Shown here piece by piece: positions 55,882-64,000 of a stretch of DNA of 64,000 bases. The DNA is taken from NCBI RefSeq assembly GCF_000317515.1, contig NC_019738.1, positions 6,784,001-6,848,000 of the forward strand, in the 5' to 3' direction. Position 1 is the stretch's first letter, and every line of letters starts with the position of its first letter. Made by a program: the position numbers and the translations under genes. This DNA is from Allocoleopsis franciscana PCC 7113 (lineage in GTDB: Bacteria > Cyanobacteriota > Cyanobacteriia > Cyanobacteriales > Coleofasciculaceae). Under the pieces are notes generated by a model. The model was given only the letters and a program-made list of their open reading frames with translations, ran no database searches and was not told the DNA's origin.

Positions 55882-56520
55882 TTAAAACGGATCGGCGGAC
55901 GGGGATTTAGGAATGGTTGGAGTTTGAATCTTAACCAACGCTTGCTCTAAGGGCGGTTCGGATTTAAGGTTGCTTGGCGCGAGGACTCGGTGAGGACTCG
56001 GCTGTTGTTGGCTCGGTGAGATCTTACTGTTCGACCCAGAAACTGGGTGGAAAGCCGAGTCTCCTCGAGTTAACCCAATGGCGATCGCAAGCAGAATACA
56101 ACCCACAAAGGTTAACCCCAGAATGAACAGAGCAAAAATCTCACCCGCCGAGAGAGGGCGATCCGTGGGGTCGAGATAGGCTGAAGAAGAGTAAGTTGGT
56201 CGCTTTTGAGAAACCGGTATGTTTAAGTTTGCGGGTGCCTGAATGACATTGAGGCGTGAGTAGCCAATGGTTTGATCATAAGCTACTCGCCGCTCTGGAT
56301 TGCTGAGCGTGGCATAGGCTTCATTAAGTTGTTGAAATTTTTGAGTTGCCGTGTCGGTGGGTAAGGTCGTGGTATCTGGATGATAGCGCTTGCTGAGTTC
56401 CCGATAGGCACGCCGGATTTCTATGGGTGATGCACTAGGGTGTAACCCCATTAGGAGATAATAATTTGGATTTTGTGTTACACCATTCCTGAGTTTTTGT
56501 CTGACCCGATCTTGCGCCAC
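55882..56520 (-). CDS. Membrane-anchored J-domain protein
   Basis: 212 residues. A J domain sits near the N terminus (about 18-85: YYLLMGLHPSASPIEIRRAY, HPD in KRYHPDTT, and AYATLSNPERRVAYD). A basic linker, one membrane helix (FALFILGLTFVGCILLAIAIGL, about 130-151) and a disordered Ser/Pro-rich tail follow. No Gly/Phe or zinc region exists, so it is a type III J-protein that should stimulate DnaK near the membrane. Likely operon with DUF3143. Confidence 0.88.
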   Translation of the reverse strand: MAQDRVRQKLRNGVTQNPNYYLLMGLHPSASPIEIRRAYRELSKRYHPDTTTLPTDTATQKFQQLNEAYATLSNPERRVAYDQTIGYSRLNVIQAPANLNIPVSQKRPTYSSSAYLDPTDRPLSAGEIFALFILGLTFVGCILLAIAIGLTRGDSAFHPVSGSNSKISPSQQQPSPHRVLAPSNLKSEPPLEQALVKIQTPTIPKSPSADPF

Positions 56521-56744
56521 GGCAGTTTTACCCGGCAGAGATTACAACATGTTTCTCATTATTTTAAGCGAAGCGCAGGAAGCGGAGCTATGTTTGATTG
56601 CATCCACAGCTACACCATCGCTTGAGTTGGGCACTCTCACCCGACTTCATGTTGATCTAGGACTGGAATCAACACTCCTGACTCTCACCGTAATCGGCTG
56701 GCGGAGTCCTTCATTCTTTTGCCAATCAATTCTTAAGCTTTGTT

Positions 56745-58145
56745 TCAGTTCACGCCTTTTTCAAAGCGTGGCGAAGTCAAAATTCCTTGATATCGAGCAA
56801 CGACGCCGCAAATTGCCGATAAAATTACCCAACAAAAAGTATTGGCTCGCAGATCAAACAGGGTTACATCTACTAAGTTAAATAAAGTGCAGCCCCCGAA
56901 AGCCATCAGATAAGTGAAAAAAATTAATCTGTCTTGATGCCAGGAAGGTCTATTTTCGAGGGGTTCAATCTCTGACCTAACTCTTAAAATTAAGACAGCT
57001 TGAGCCAAAATCCAGCCAATTAAGCCAAAAAATAGCAGTGTCGCCGGAATACCCGTTTCAGCCATCAACATGAGTAGCAAATTATGGGGATGACCCAGCC
57101 AAAGATGCATTTTTGCTTGGTACAGTGGCGTAAAATTCCGTAACCCCCAACCCATCCAAGGACGTTCCTGAGTCATTGTCCAGGCAAACTGCCACTGGGT
57201 TTTCCGCATCAGAGCCAGTGGACGATTGGGATACAATTGGTCAGTCAGTCGTGCCCACAAGAAAGGTGGGACAATTGTACTCCGCAGCCATTGACGACCC
57301 AACTGAGGGCCAAACGAAGCCCAGAGAACGGTACTCGCTGCTGCCGTGACGGCTAGGACAATCCAGCGCCAACCCAGATATAGGGCAAAGCTAAGGCAAG
57401 CTAAAACAACGATCCCCCAGGCATTACGAGAATTAGTCAGAATCAGCGCGATCGCAGTCCCCAGTACGGTTATACTCCAAACCAATAACTGCCCAACGGG
57501 GTAACGATTCCCACTGTTTCGCCAAGCTTGAAACCTCTCAATCCATAGCCCTAATCCCAAAATAAACACGATTTGGAGATAAGCGGCAAGAATATTGGCG
57601 TACATGAACACCGAAGACATTCGTCCTGGAGGATTGCCTTTCGCTTCGAGTATCCAACCGAACACAATTTGCCACGGCACATTGCCTGCCCATCCCCCAA
57701 ATAATTGCCCAAACCCGATGGTCACAACGGGCAAGGAACCAATAACCAGAAGCTTGGCGAGCTGTCGCAATTGAGAGGGATACTGAATTAAACGACTGTA
57801 AGCGGCAAAAACCAGGAAATACGGTAATAAATTGGCTAAACCTAGAAATGCTTCTGGACGGTTATGGGCAAAGCAGCTGGTCATCACCAGCCATCCACTC
57901 AGAATAGCTAGTCCCCAATTCAAGGGGCGTTGAATAATAGTACGGTACTCTTGCTTCCATGCTCCTGCCACAGCTAAAAGTAGTCCCACGATCCCCAGCG
58001 TTGGCATCCAGGGGAACAAGAACAGCCCCCCTTGCAGAGCCACCCACGCCGCCTGCAAACGGGGTTCAGGATGCTGACTCACAAGCGATTTCAGGATTTG
58101 AAAAACCCTATCGCACACCGCTGGAATTTTGAAACGACTCCTCAC
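56745..58145 (-). CDS. O-antigen ligase (Wzy/WaaL) family membrane protein
   Basis: 466 residues with about ten to twelve membrane helices. The Wzy_C-type region includes the large periplasmic loop and the segment MTQERPWMGWGLRNFTPLYQ followed by HLWLGHPHNLLLMLMAETGI, where GxG...HPHNxxL is the family hallmark. These proteins polymerise or ligate polysaccharide to lipid or other carriers outside the cytoplasmic membrane. IctB-family proteins share this fold, but I see no reason to prefer that name. It is monocistronic, leftward, with no obvious sugar genes adjacent. Confidence 0.85.
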   Translation of the reverse strand: MRSRFKIPAVCDRVFQILKSLVSQHPEPRLQAAWVALQGGLFLFPWMPTLGIVGLLLAVAGAWKQEYRTIIQRPLNWGLAILSGWLVMTSCFAHNRPEAFLGLANLLPYFLVFAAYSRLIQYPSQLRQLAKLLVIGSLPVVTIGFGQLFGGWAGNVPWQIVFGWILEAKGNPPGRMSSVFMYANILAAYLQIVFILGLGLWIERFQAWRNSGNRYPVGQLLVWSITVLGTAIALILTNSRNAWGIVVLACLSFALYLGWRWIVLAVTAAASTVLWASFGPQLGRQWLRSTIVPPFLWARLTDQLYPNRPLALMRKTQWQFAWTMTQERPWMGWGLRNFTPLYQAKMHLWLGHPHNLLLMLMAETGIPATLLFFGLIGWILAQAVLILRVRSEIEPLENRPSWHQDRLIFFTYLMAFGGCTLFNLVDVTLFDLRANTFCWVILSAICGVVARYQGILTSPRFEKGVN

Positions 58146-58206
58146 TCGTGGCTCCTCGCCGCTAAATTTAGCAAACTAATGGCTGAGTGCACAGTCGTCC
58201 GTTTAA

Positions 58207-59049
58207 TTAAACAGGTTCCCAACATTCGGTGCGAGTGAGACGAATTTGTGCTAAAGCAAAGATGGTGGGGATAATCCGACCGTAATTAGTGGCGATCGCC
58301 CGCCAGCCCAAGTCAGCAAAGAAATAACCCCAGAGTACCGGCCCCAAAAAGGCAAATACACTCCGAGTCGCTCCATAACGAGCGGCATTTAACGCCATTC
58401 CCCGTCGTGCGGTTTGAATCGCCAGGTAGCTTTCCACTTGAGCCGCTGCTGCTGCACCGCCACGAACAACCGCTTCTTTAGCAACTTGATACTTAGCGAA
58501 ATGAAGGGCAAGTTGACGCGCCATTTGTTGCAACACAATGGGTTTCAGAATTGAGCTAACGGCTAAAGCGCTGCCCCCTTTAACCAGTAAACTCATGGGG
58601 TTGTGCTGGAGATGTACGGGGAGGGGTTCAGAAAAGTTAGACTGAGCTAGCGATCGCTGCACTCGCACTGTCAGGGATTTCTTTTCTGAGGCGGGTAACT
58701 TTTTCCAAGCTCGACCCATTAAATTCAGAAATATCTCTGCCTCTATATCCGTCGTTGTCAGTTTTTTAGAGTAAGGAATCTTCAGATAATGACAAACTTG
58801 AATCAGCGCTTGTCGGTAGGTAAATTCGTGGCTGCGTCCTTTGAGTACTGTTAAGCCATCTGCCGCTAAAAAGCGAAATCGATCCTCGATGGCATCTAAC
58901 CAAGCCTCGCGATCGCGGCTTTGCACCTCAATCGGATCAGGTGTTTGAACATAATCGAGGGGATTAAACTTACGACGGAACAAAATATCCGTCAGTTGAA
59001 CTAACTCTTCTTCCGTCGCTAACTCTAAGGCGCTTCTCAGTTCATCCAA
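58207..59049 (-). CDS. YaaW-like protein
   Basis: 280 residues from a TTG at 59049. The order LDELRSALELATEEELVQLT, YRQALIQVCHYLKIPYSKKL, TTDIEAEIFLNLMGRAWKKL and a hydrophobic Ala-rich C-terminal half (SSILKPIVLQQMARQLALHF, FAFLGPVLWGYFFADLGW) matches the YaaW family; its function is not known. I chose the TTG because GGAGGGAAGG lies directly upstream and because starts at 59139 or 59166 would run into the divergent FAD gene. The hydrophobic tail may insert into a membrane. Confidence 0.7.
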   Translation of the reverse strand: MDELRSALELATEEELVQLTDILFRRKFNPLDYVQTPDPIEVQSRDREAWLDAIEDRFRFLAADGLTVLKGRSHEFTYRQALIQVCHYLKIPYSKKLTTTDIEAEIFLNLMGRAWKKLPASEKKSLTVRVQRSLAQSNFSEPLPVHLQHNPMSLLVKGGSALAVSSILKPIVLQQMARQLALHFAKYQVAKEAVVRGGAAAAAQVESYLAIQTARRGMALNAARYGATRSVFAFLGPVLWGYFFADLGWRAIATNYGRIIPTIFALAQIRLTRTECWEPV

Positions 59050-59122
59050 CGTCCTTCCCTCCAAAACCCCAGTTTCCTTGTTGTCAATTATTCTACTTGT
59101 ATACCAAAGGAGAGCATCCGTC

Positions 59123-60202
59123 GTGTTTGATGTTGCCATTATTGGTGCAGGACTTGCAGGACTCACTTGCGCCCAACAACTGCATCAAGCTGGATATCAT
59201 CTGGTTGTCGTGGAAAAGTCTCGCGGCGTCGGTGGACGTTTGGCGACACGACGCCTTTATGATACCTGCGCTGATCATGGGGTACGTTACCTAGAACCAC
59301 AGGGAAGGTTATTGCAACCGCTGATTAAACTTCTGGTACAGCGCGATATCCTCCATACCTGGACTGATACGTTGTACGAACTCCAACCCACGACATCGGA
59401 GTCATTGAGCGAAAATTCGGCTCACCCCTCACACCTTACCTGTTACGCAGCCCCCGCCGGAATGACAGCCGTTGCCAAATTTCTAGCAACGGGTTTAGAC
59501 ATTGAGTTCAATCGACGAGTGGAAGCGATAACACCGACAGAAGAACAGAGTTGGCTTCTCACCCTCGACTCAACAGAGGCACCTCATGAGCTAACCGCTA
59601 GAGCCGTTGTTGTCGCCATCCCAGCGCCCCAAGCTTTAATGCTACTCGAACCTCTAGCCGCAAAAGGTCTGTCACCGGAATTTTTAGATCGCCTGAGTTC
59701 TGTCACATTTGAACCTTGCCTGAGTGCGATCGCAGGTTATCCATCAGCCGCCATTCAAGACTTCCCTAAGGCTTGTACTGTATCTAATGATTCTGACTTA
59801 GCCTGGATTGGCTTAGATAGTAGCAAACGTCTAACGGCTCAGATGCCGATTTTTGTTTTACAAAGTACCGCTGAGTTTGCCCAACAATACCTGGATGCCG
59901 AAGATCTAAAGCCAGCAGGACAGCAGCTATTATCCCGTGCCGCACAATTACTTGCTCCCTGGCTCGATACTCCCGATTGGCTGCAAGTTCATCGTTGGCG
60001 TTATGCCTTTCCCAAGACTCCGTTAAATCAAGACTATCTCTACACCCCAACACCCTTACCCCTCGTTTGTTGTGGCGATTGGTGTGGGGGCAAGCGGATA
60101 GAAAGTGCTTTAAACTCTGGATTAGCCGCCGCTGCCCAAATTAATCAACAATTACAACAGCGATCCCTACCCGGAGAAAATTTTTGTAAGACGCTCTCTT
60201 AG
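59123..60202 (+). CDS. FAD-dependent oxidoreductase, renalase-like
   Basis: 360 residues beginning VFDVAIIGAGLAGLTCAQQL, the FAD-binding dinucleotide fold, followed by VVEKSRGVGGRLATRR, a motif of renalase-type amine oxidases. The middle and end (HRWRYAFPKTPL, CGDWCGGKRIESALNSGLAA) fit the same group. The GTG at 59123 is preferred because AGGAGA lies 9 bp upstream; frames from 59078 would overlap the divergent YaaW-like gene. It probably oxidises a small reduced metabolite such as a damaged NAD(P)H isomer, but this is family inference. Confidence 0.85.
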   Translation: MFDVAIIGAGLAGLTCAQQLHQAGYHLVVVEKSRGVGGRLATRRLYDTCADHGVRYLEPQGRLLQPLIKLLVQRDILHTWTDTLYELQPTTSESLSENSAHPSHLTCYAAPAGMTAVAKFLATGLDIEFNRRVEAITPTEEQSWLLTLDSTEAPHELTARAVVVAIPAPQALMLLEPLAAKGLSPEFLDRLSSVTFEPCLSAIAGYPSAAIQDFPKACTVSNDSDLAWIGLDSSKRLTAQMPIFVLQSTAEFAQQYLDAEDLKPAGQQLLSRAAQLLAPWLDTPDWLQVHRWRYAFPKTPLNQDYLYTPTPLPLVCCGDWCGGKRIESALNSGLAAAAQINQQLQQRSLPGENFCKTLS

Positions 60203-60273
60203 CCATCCTCAATAATTCCTGAAAACCTATCTTTCTTCCTCTATGCCTCTGTGCCCTCTGTGGTTCATTAAAA

Positions 60274-60447
60274 TCACTGTGAAAGTCTTTTGTCAATCCG
60301 GCTCTGTAGCTTTCTTAACTCTTCAGAATTAGAACTAGCGAGAACCAAAATCAGAGTTTTACCGTCACGAACACAGTACATTTCAATAGAAGTATCCCCA
60401 ACAGCTCCAAATACATCTCTTGAACTGGTGCTAAAGTCTTGAATTCC
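60274..60447 (-). pseudogene. Short leftover or very small gene
   Basis: Leftward frame of about 57 codons after a stop: SSRDVFGAVGDTSIEMYCVR, then DGKTLILVLASSNSEELRKL and SRIDKRLSQ. It reads like the end of a real protein (strand-strand-helix), but no start codon exists except a Met 36 residues from the end. It could be a gene fragment or a miniature gene with a non-standard start. Confidence 0.35.
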
Positions 60448-60466
60448 TTATACTTCATCCTTTCCT

Positions 60467-61711
60467 TTAAGGAGTGTCAATCATCTGAGCCGCGAATTCT
60501 AAGGCTTGTGCTGCTGTAGAAATTCTCCCCTCGGCGCGTGCAACCCCGATAGCCGTGAGCAGTTGACCAATTTGCCGTCCTGCTGGAAGATCAAGCGATC
60601 GCATCAAATTTTTGCCCGTTACCAATTGAGTGGGGTGAGCCACGGGATCATCAGGGGTAAAATATCGGTTAATCAGAGGTGTAACCTGATCCACATAGAT
60701 TCCAGACGCCACACCCAGAACTGCCAAAGCGGGAAACACGGCTCCAACCTTCTGAAAGAAAAAATACTGTTCCTTGATAGACATTGGAGATGTGGCGTGA
60801 GACAAAAGTTGGGGCAAGTGTTTGACCAGGGTAATCCCTGTACGAACCTCAGCGCGACTATACTTTAAATTCAATAATTGTTCTTCAGCGGCTTCTGGCA
60901 CGGATGGCAGCAAATACGACAACTTCGACAGACTCACCAAAGAGGCTGACTTGCCACCAACTGAGGCTCGAAGTTCTACTCCAATTTCAGGCCAGATTTC
61001 TTCTAAAATCATCGCTGCATGGTCAACGGCTGCAACTTGTGCTAAGCCTTGAGCCGTTGCATCGGGAAACCACCCTTGTAGCAGCTTATCCTCCCATGCC
61101 GTTTTTATCCAGGCAGTCCCTTGGGGAGATTTCAGCAAATAGCCTAATTCTACCTGCACTCGTTCTGCGGCTATCTTCTGGAGTAAGGGCGCTAGCTGGC
61201 GAATAATTGACTGAGTCGCTGGTTCTATCTTAAAACCAAGCTGGGCGGCTTGCCGATAGGCTCGTAGTAACCGCAAGGGATCATTTTGGAGATTTTGGGG
61301 TGATACCATCCGGATCATACCTTGTTGCAAATCGGCATAACCTTGGAGCGGGTCGATGAGTTGTTGGGTATGGGGATTGTAGGCGATCGCATTGATTGTA
61401 AAGTCCCGCCGCCGCAAATCCGTCTCCAAACTGTCGCCTTCTTGTTGAGCCAAATCCACGGTTGCCTGCTCGAATACCACTCTCGCAATCTGGCGATCAG
61501 GATCGAGTACCACAAATCCAGCGTTGTAGTGCTGAGCTAGTTGTCGCGCTGTCTGTACAGCATCCGTGGGCAAAACAAAGTCTAAGTCTAAGTACTCACC
61601 CTGTCTTCCGAGTAAGGCATCCCGCACGGCACCACCGACTAAGCAAGCCTCTGAGGGTAGCCACTCTTGGCTAAAAGGCCAAGTTTCGGGAGAGAGGACA
61701 GAGGAAGCCAT
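60467..61711 (-). CDS. cca: CCA tRNA nucleotidyltransferase
   Basis: A class II nucleotidyltransferase of 414 residues that adds CCA (or A in a two-enzyme species) to tRNA 3' ends. Motifs: LVGGAVRDALLGR, the metal pair in YLDLDFVLP, the RRDFTINAIAY template segment, and DPLRLLRAYRQAAQLGF. A helical C-terminal domain of about 180 residues follows. The family cannot be separated from poly(A) polymerase by eye; no second copy is in the window. Confidence 0.9.
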   Translation of the reverse strand: MASSVLSPETWPFSQEWLPSEACLVGGAVRDALLGRQGEYLDLDFVLPTDAVQTARQLAQHYNAGFVVLDPDRQIARVVFEQATVDLAQQEGDSLETDLRRRDFTINAIAYNPHTQQLIDPLQGYADLQQGMIRMVSPQNLQNDPLRLLRAYRQAAQLGFKIEPATQSIIRQLAPLLQKIAAERVQVELGYLLKSPQGTAWIKTAWEDKLLQGWFPDATAQGLAQVAAVDHAAMILEEIWPEIGVELRASVGGKSASLVSLSKLSYLLPSVPEAAEEQLLNLKYSRAEVRTGITLVKHLPQLLSHATSPMSIKEQYFFFQKVGAVFPALAVLGVASGIYVDQVTPLINRYFTPDDPVAHPTQLVTGKNLMRSLDLPAGRQIGQLLTAIGVARAEGRISTAAQALEFAAQMIDTP

Positions 61712-61738
61712 GTTGAGAATACCGATTCACTAATAAAA

Positions 61739-61800
61739 ACCTAACCCCCCAACCCCCTTCCCCACAAGGAAAAGGGAAGAAAGAATTCCCCTCCCCTTTC
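61739..61800. repeat. C-rich dispersed repeat
   Basis: CTAACCCCCCAACCCCCTTC and following ACAAGGAAAAGGGAAG form a purine/pyrimidine-skewed block upstream of cca, of a kind scattered widely in cyanobacterial genomes. No coding potential. Confidence 0.55.
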
Positions 61801-61914
61801 AACGTGCAACTTAGACTGAAAAACTTCTTTACAAGTCATAAAGATCAGCCCAAATGCGGGTCAATCAAGCTCTTGCCTAAGCTAGAGTGACAAAAAGAAC
61901 TTGGAGTTTGTGCA

Positions 61915-62163
61915 ATGTGTATTTGCGTTAACTGCCACTATGTAGACCGCTGTACCACCTATCATGCCGTGGAAACTCAGCATGAGGTGCCGCACTTGAC
62001 GGAAACCCCCGATTTTGAAGCGACAGAACCTACCATTAATGTCAATATTCGTCCCCATCAAGATTACGTGGAGATGGAATGGGATGTCGTGGGGTGCCTG
62101 AGCTTTAAGCAAGAAACCGGAAAATGGGCTAAGCTGCGTCCGGGTGAGCTGGTGCCCACTTAA
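61915..62163 (+). CDS. ycf34: Ycf34 family protein
   Basis: 82 residues. MCICVNCHYVDRCTTYHAVE gives four cysteines (C2, C4, C7, C13) that bind an iron-sulfur cluster in the family; a fifth lies in VVGCLSF. Ycf34 is conserved in cyanobacteria and red-algal plastids, and its loss affects photosynthesis-related functions. Complete and monocistronic. Start fixed by the family MCICVNC N terminus. Confidence 0.93.
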   Translation: MCICVNCHYVDRCTTYHAVETQHEVPHLTETPDFEATEPTINVNIRPHQDYVEMEWDVVGCLSFKQETGKWAKLRPGELVPT

Positions 62164-62324
62164 AGACGATTAAGGCATGTCTAGGGTGTGTGACGGTGAG
62201 CCAAAACCACTTGGTGGCGATCGCTCAGAATTATATGCGCCTAATACACCCTGCTTCATTGACACAATTCTGGGGAGCGCGTCAAGATGAGAGAAGTGAT
62301 GAACATTTGTAAAGGCTAAGCTGG

Positions 62325-62978
62325 ATGTCTTTTGAGTTTCTGTCACTGGAGACAATCCAGGAAATTGCACGGCACTATGGCTACTGGGCTGTTTTTTTTG
62401 GAATCGCCCTGGAAAGCTTAGGAATTCCTATACCTGGGGAAACAATTACCATCGTAGGGGGTTTCCTGGCAGGTAGTGGAGAACTCGATTATTGGTTGGT
62501 ACTGGGTACGGCAAGCAGCGGTGCTGTTGTGGGCAGCAGCGCTGGTTATTGGATTGGCAAACTGGGCGGCTGGGCTTTGTTGGGACGAGCGGGGCGTTTG
62601 TTTCGCATCAGTGAAGCGCAACTAATGGAAGTGAAAAGGGAATTTGGGGAAAATGCGGGTAGAGCTGTATTTTTCGGCAGATTTGTAGCATTTCTGCGGA
62701 TTTTAGCCAGTCCAATGGCGGGAATTGTGGAAATGCCCTTCCCGCAATTCATGTTGTTCAATATAGCTGGTGCTACCGTTTGGGCTTCAGTAATGGTGAC
62801 TTTATCGTTCTTTCTCGGACGAATTGTGCCACTCGAGCAATTAATCTCTTGGGTTGCTAAATTTGCGATCATTGCTCTGATCCTGGTGGTTGCTTGGTTT
62901 GTGGTTCCAGGATGGTTAGAGTCACGAAAGCTGAAACAATCATCGGTTAGCGAGCAGCCTCCAGCACCAGGGGAGTAA
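62325..62978 (+). CDS. DedA family membrane protein
   Basis: 217 residues with four or more membrane segments. DedA hallmarks are E-x-GIPIPGETITIVGGFLAG, the G-x-G-x-x-GYWIGKLGG stretch, and FFGRFVAFLRILASPMAGI with the conserved Arg residues. Members are thought to act as flippases of polyprenyl phosphate or phosphatidylethanolamine. The C-terminal tail is hydrophilic. Alone in its transcript; hairpin downstream at 63039. Confidence 0.9.
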   Translation: MSFEFLSLETIQEIARHYGYWAVFFGIALESLGIPIPGETITIVGGFLAGSGELDYWLVLGTASSGAVVGSSAGYWIGKLGGWALLGRAGRLFRISEAQLMEVKREFGENAGRAVFFGRFVAFLRILASPMAGIVEMPFPQFMLFNIAGATVWASVMVTLSFFLGRIVPLEQLISWVAKFAIIALILVVAWFVVPGWLESRKLKQSSVSEQPPAPGE

Positions 62979-63038
62979 GACTGGGAATCTGGTAATTATT
63001 GAATCAGGGTGGCGAGTGCTAATTATTTGTGAAGACAA

Positions 63039-63069
63039 AATTCCCGACTTATCTAATAAATCGGGAATT
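63039..63069. terminator. Hairpin downstream of the DedA gene
   Basis: Perfect arms AATTCCCGA and TCGGGAATT with a 13-nt loop. No T-run follows on the plus strand, so it is a terminator-like hairpin only. The rest of the 62979-63354 gap holds no recognisable gene. Confidence 0.6.
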
Positions 63070-63354
63070 AAGGTCGTTTGAGTTTGATTCGTGTGAATAA
63101 GGCTTGAATCTGGAACGGATGCTATCCCTATTCTCATAATTCCATGAACATGACCTTAGGAGACGCCCTACACAGCGCTTTTTTTTAATTACGATTGATT
63201 CTTTGATGCCGGAGGTTTCCTCTGTTTAGGGATGGGCGAATTGAGAGTAATCCACACTGAAAGATCTCTAGTATTCAGCGGTCGTGAATCACTGGTGTTC
63301 TGTCCCTGATGACGCAATGCCAATGTACAGATTTTGCACATATTTTTTCTTTTC

Positions 63355-64000
63355 TTAATTCTTCTTAACGATGTAAAAATTATTCATGAAATCATGGTCA
63401 AGCTGCTGAATGGTCACACGAGAAAATCCTGCATCTTTTAACATTTCTAGAGCTTTTTCTTCACCCCAAACTGCACCCAGTCCCATGCCGTCGGCGGCGA
63501 GTGATACTGTCATACAGTGCAGGCAAGAAATCGTGTAGAGTAATGGTGCGATGGGATGATCTAAATTGCCGTGAACATTGCTGGATGCACGAATATCTTG
63601 CATTAAGTAGGTGCCATCCGGGCGCAACGCCTGGTAAATCCCACGCAAAACGATATCGGGTTTGGCTTGGTCATGAATCGAATCAAACGTGCAGATCAAG
63701 TCATACTGTTCCACTTCATTCAGTTTGGCAGCATCTTTGACCTGAAACTGAATGTTGGTGAGTCTTAGATTATTGGCTTGCGCTTGAGCTGCTGCGATCG
63801 CCTCTTCCGAGAAATCGTACCCTTTGAAGCGACTGTTGGGAAATTGCTTCGCCATTTCGTTGAGAGCACGACCACTTCCACAACCCACATCAAGCACATC
63901 AATTCCCCCTTCCAAAGCTTTCGTTAAATCGGGAATTAGGGGAAGAATATGCTCTTCGAGTGCCGCAACGACCGTTTGCCCACTATCTTCCGCCATAACT
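63355..64000 (-). CDS. Class I SAM-dependent methyltransferase, 5' end cut by the window
   Basis: Leftward frame with at least 213 residues. The SAM-binding core reads [20 protein letters not shown], then [34 protein letters not shown] and [15 protein letters not shown] first Met lies at the edge (63996), but in related proteins [10 protein letters not shown] is internal, after an N-terminal winged-helix-like region, so the gene probably continues beyond 64000. Substrate unknown. Confidence 0.85.
   Translation of the reverse strand, partial: VMAEDSGQTVVAALEEHILPLIPDLTKALEGGIDVLDVGCGSGRALNEMAKQFPNSRFKGYDFSEEAIAAAQAQANNLRLTNIQFQVKDAAKLNEVEQYDLICTFDSIHDQAKPDIVLRGIYQALRPDGTYLMQDIRASSNVHGNLDHPIAPLLYTISCLHCMTVSLAADGMGLGAVWGEEKALEMLKDAGFSRVTIQQLDHDFMNNFYIVKKN

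Noticed and set aside
56549-56881. A 110-codon plus-strand frame
   Set aside because: It overlaps the O-antigen ligase gene on the other strand and has no recognisable domain.
1-64000. tRNA, rRNA and known cyanobacterial RNA motifs such as the Yfr1 core
   Set aside because: Looked for T-loop and Yfr1 core motifs on both strands in the intergenic regions and found no convincing match; a covariance-model scan would be decisive.

Overview
The window reads as a piece of a filamentous-type cyanobacterial chromosome. The evidence is the many HIP1 octamers (GCGATCGC), families restricted to cyanobacteria and plastids (Ycf34, PcxA/CemA, DUF3038/DUF4335, DUF3143, DUF4327, a PatD-like protein), a helical carotenoid protein, KaiB/KaiC homologues, and heptanucleotide tandem repeats. 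No rRNA, tRNA or CRISPR array was seen. Names rest on motifs recognised by eye; no database search was run.

Layout. 0.2-11 kb: a PatD-like gene, a zinc-ribbon protein, a fused double ABC ATPase and, 4 kb away, a dipeptide-type permease; ExbD beside the DUF4335/DUF3038 pair; apt; a small exported protein; pxcA. 11-21 kb: a large P-loop protein, three tandem Ser/Thr kinases, a 15-copy AGAAGGC repeat, a GT4 glycosyltransferase, and a class A penicillin-binding protein with an N-terminal FHA domain. 22-31 kb: an exported alpha/beta hydrolase, then a stress-type set: zinc alcohol dehydrogenase, a small exported protein, an SRPBCC protein, an SDR, the helical carotenoid protein, and a DJ-1/PfpI protein fused to a four-helix bundle. 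31-38 kb: a PIG-V-like mannosyltransferase, a possible beta-barrel protein, a secreted CHAT protease-like protein, and a KaiC-KaiB pair.

37.7-42 kb is a decayed stretch. It holds remnants of cheB, a histidine kinase gene, recQ and a glutathione-reductase-type gene, among intact small genes (DUF4327, a response regulator, a Thr/Gly-rich WGxxGxxG protein) and a likely small RNA ending in a strong terminator.

43-48.2 kb is the most unusual locus. One gene encodes a long mosaic of PspA/IM30 (Vipp1) helices. Upstream of it on the same strand is a gene split by an IS1634-type element. The element has clear terminal inverted repeats and a perfect 6-bp target duplication (CTAGAA). Removing the element and one copy of the duplication rejoins the two halves exactly in frame, as a 594-residue protein: glycine-rich membrane region, PspA-like helix, seven WD40 repeats, C-terminal J domain. 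I infer a membrane-remodelling or membrane-stress system built from PspA parts with its own J-protein, inactivated or truncated in this strain.

48.4-64 kb is mostly core genes: clpC, rimI, lysA, the overlapping cdaA-uppS pair, DUF3143, a membrane J-domain protein, an O-antigen ligase-type protein, a YaaW-like protein divergent from an FAD oxidoreductase, cca, ycf34, a DedA protein, and a SAM methyltransferase cut by the window edge.
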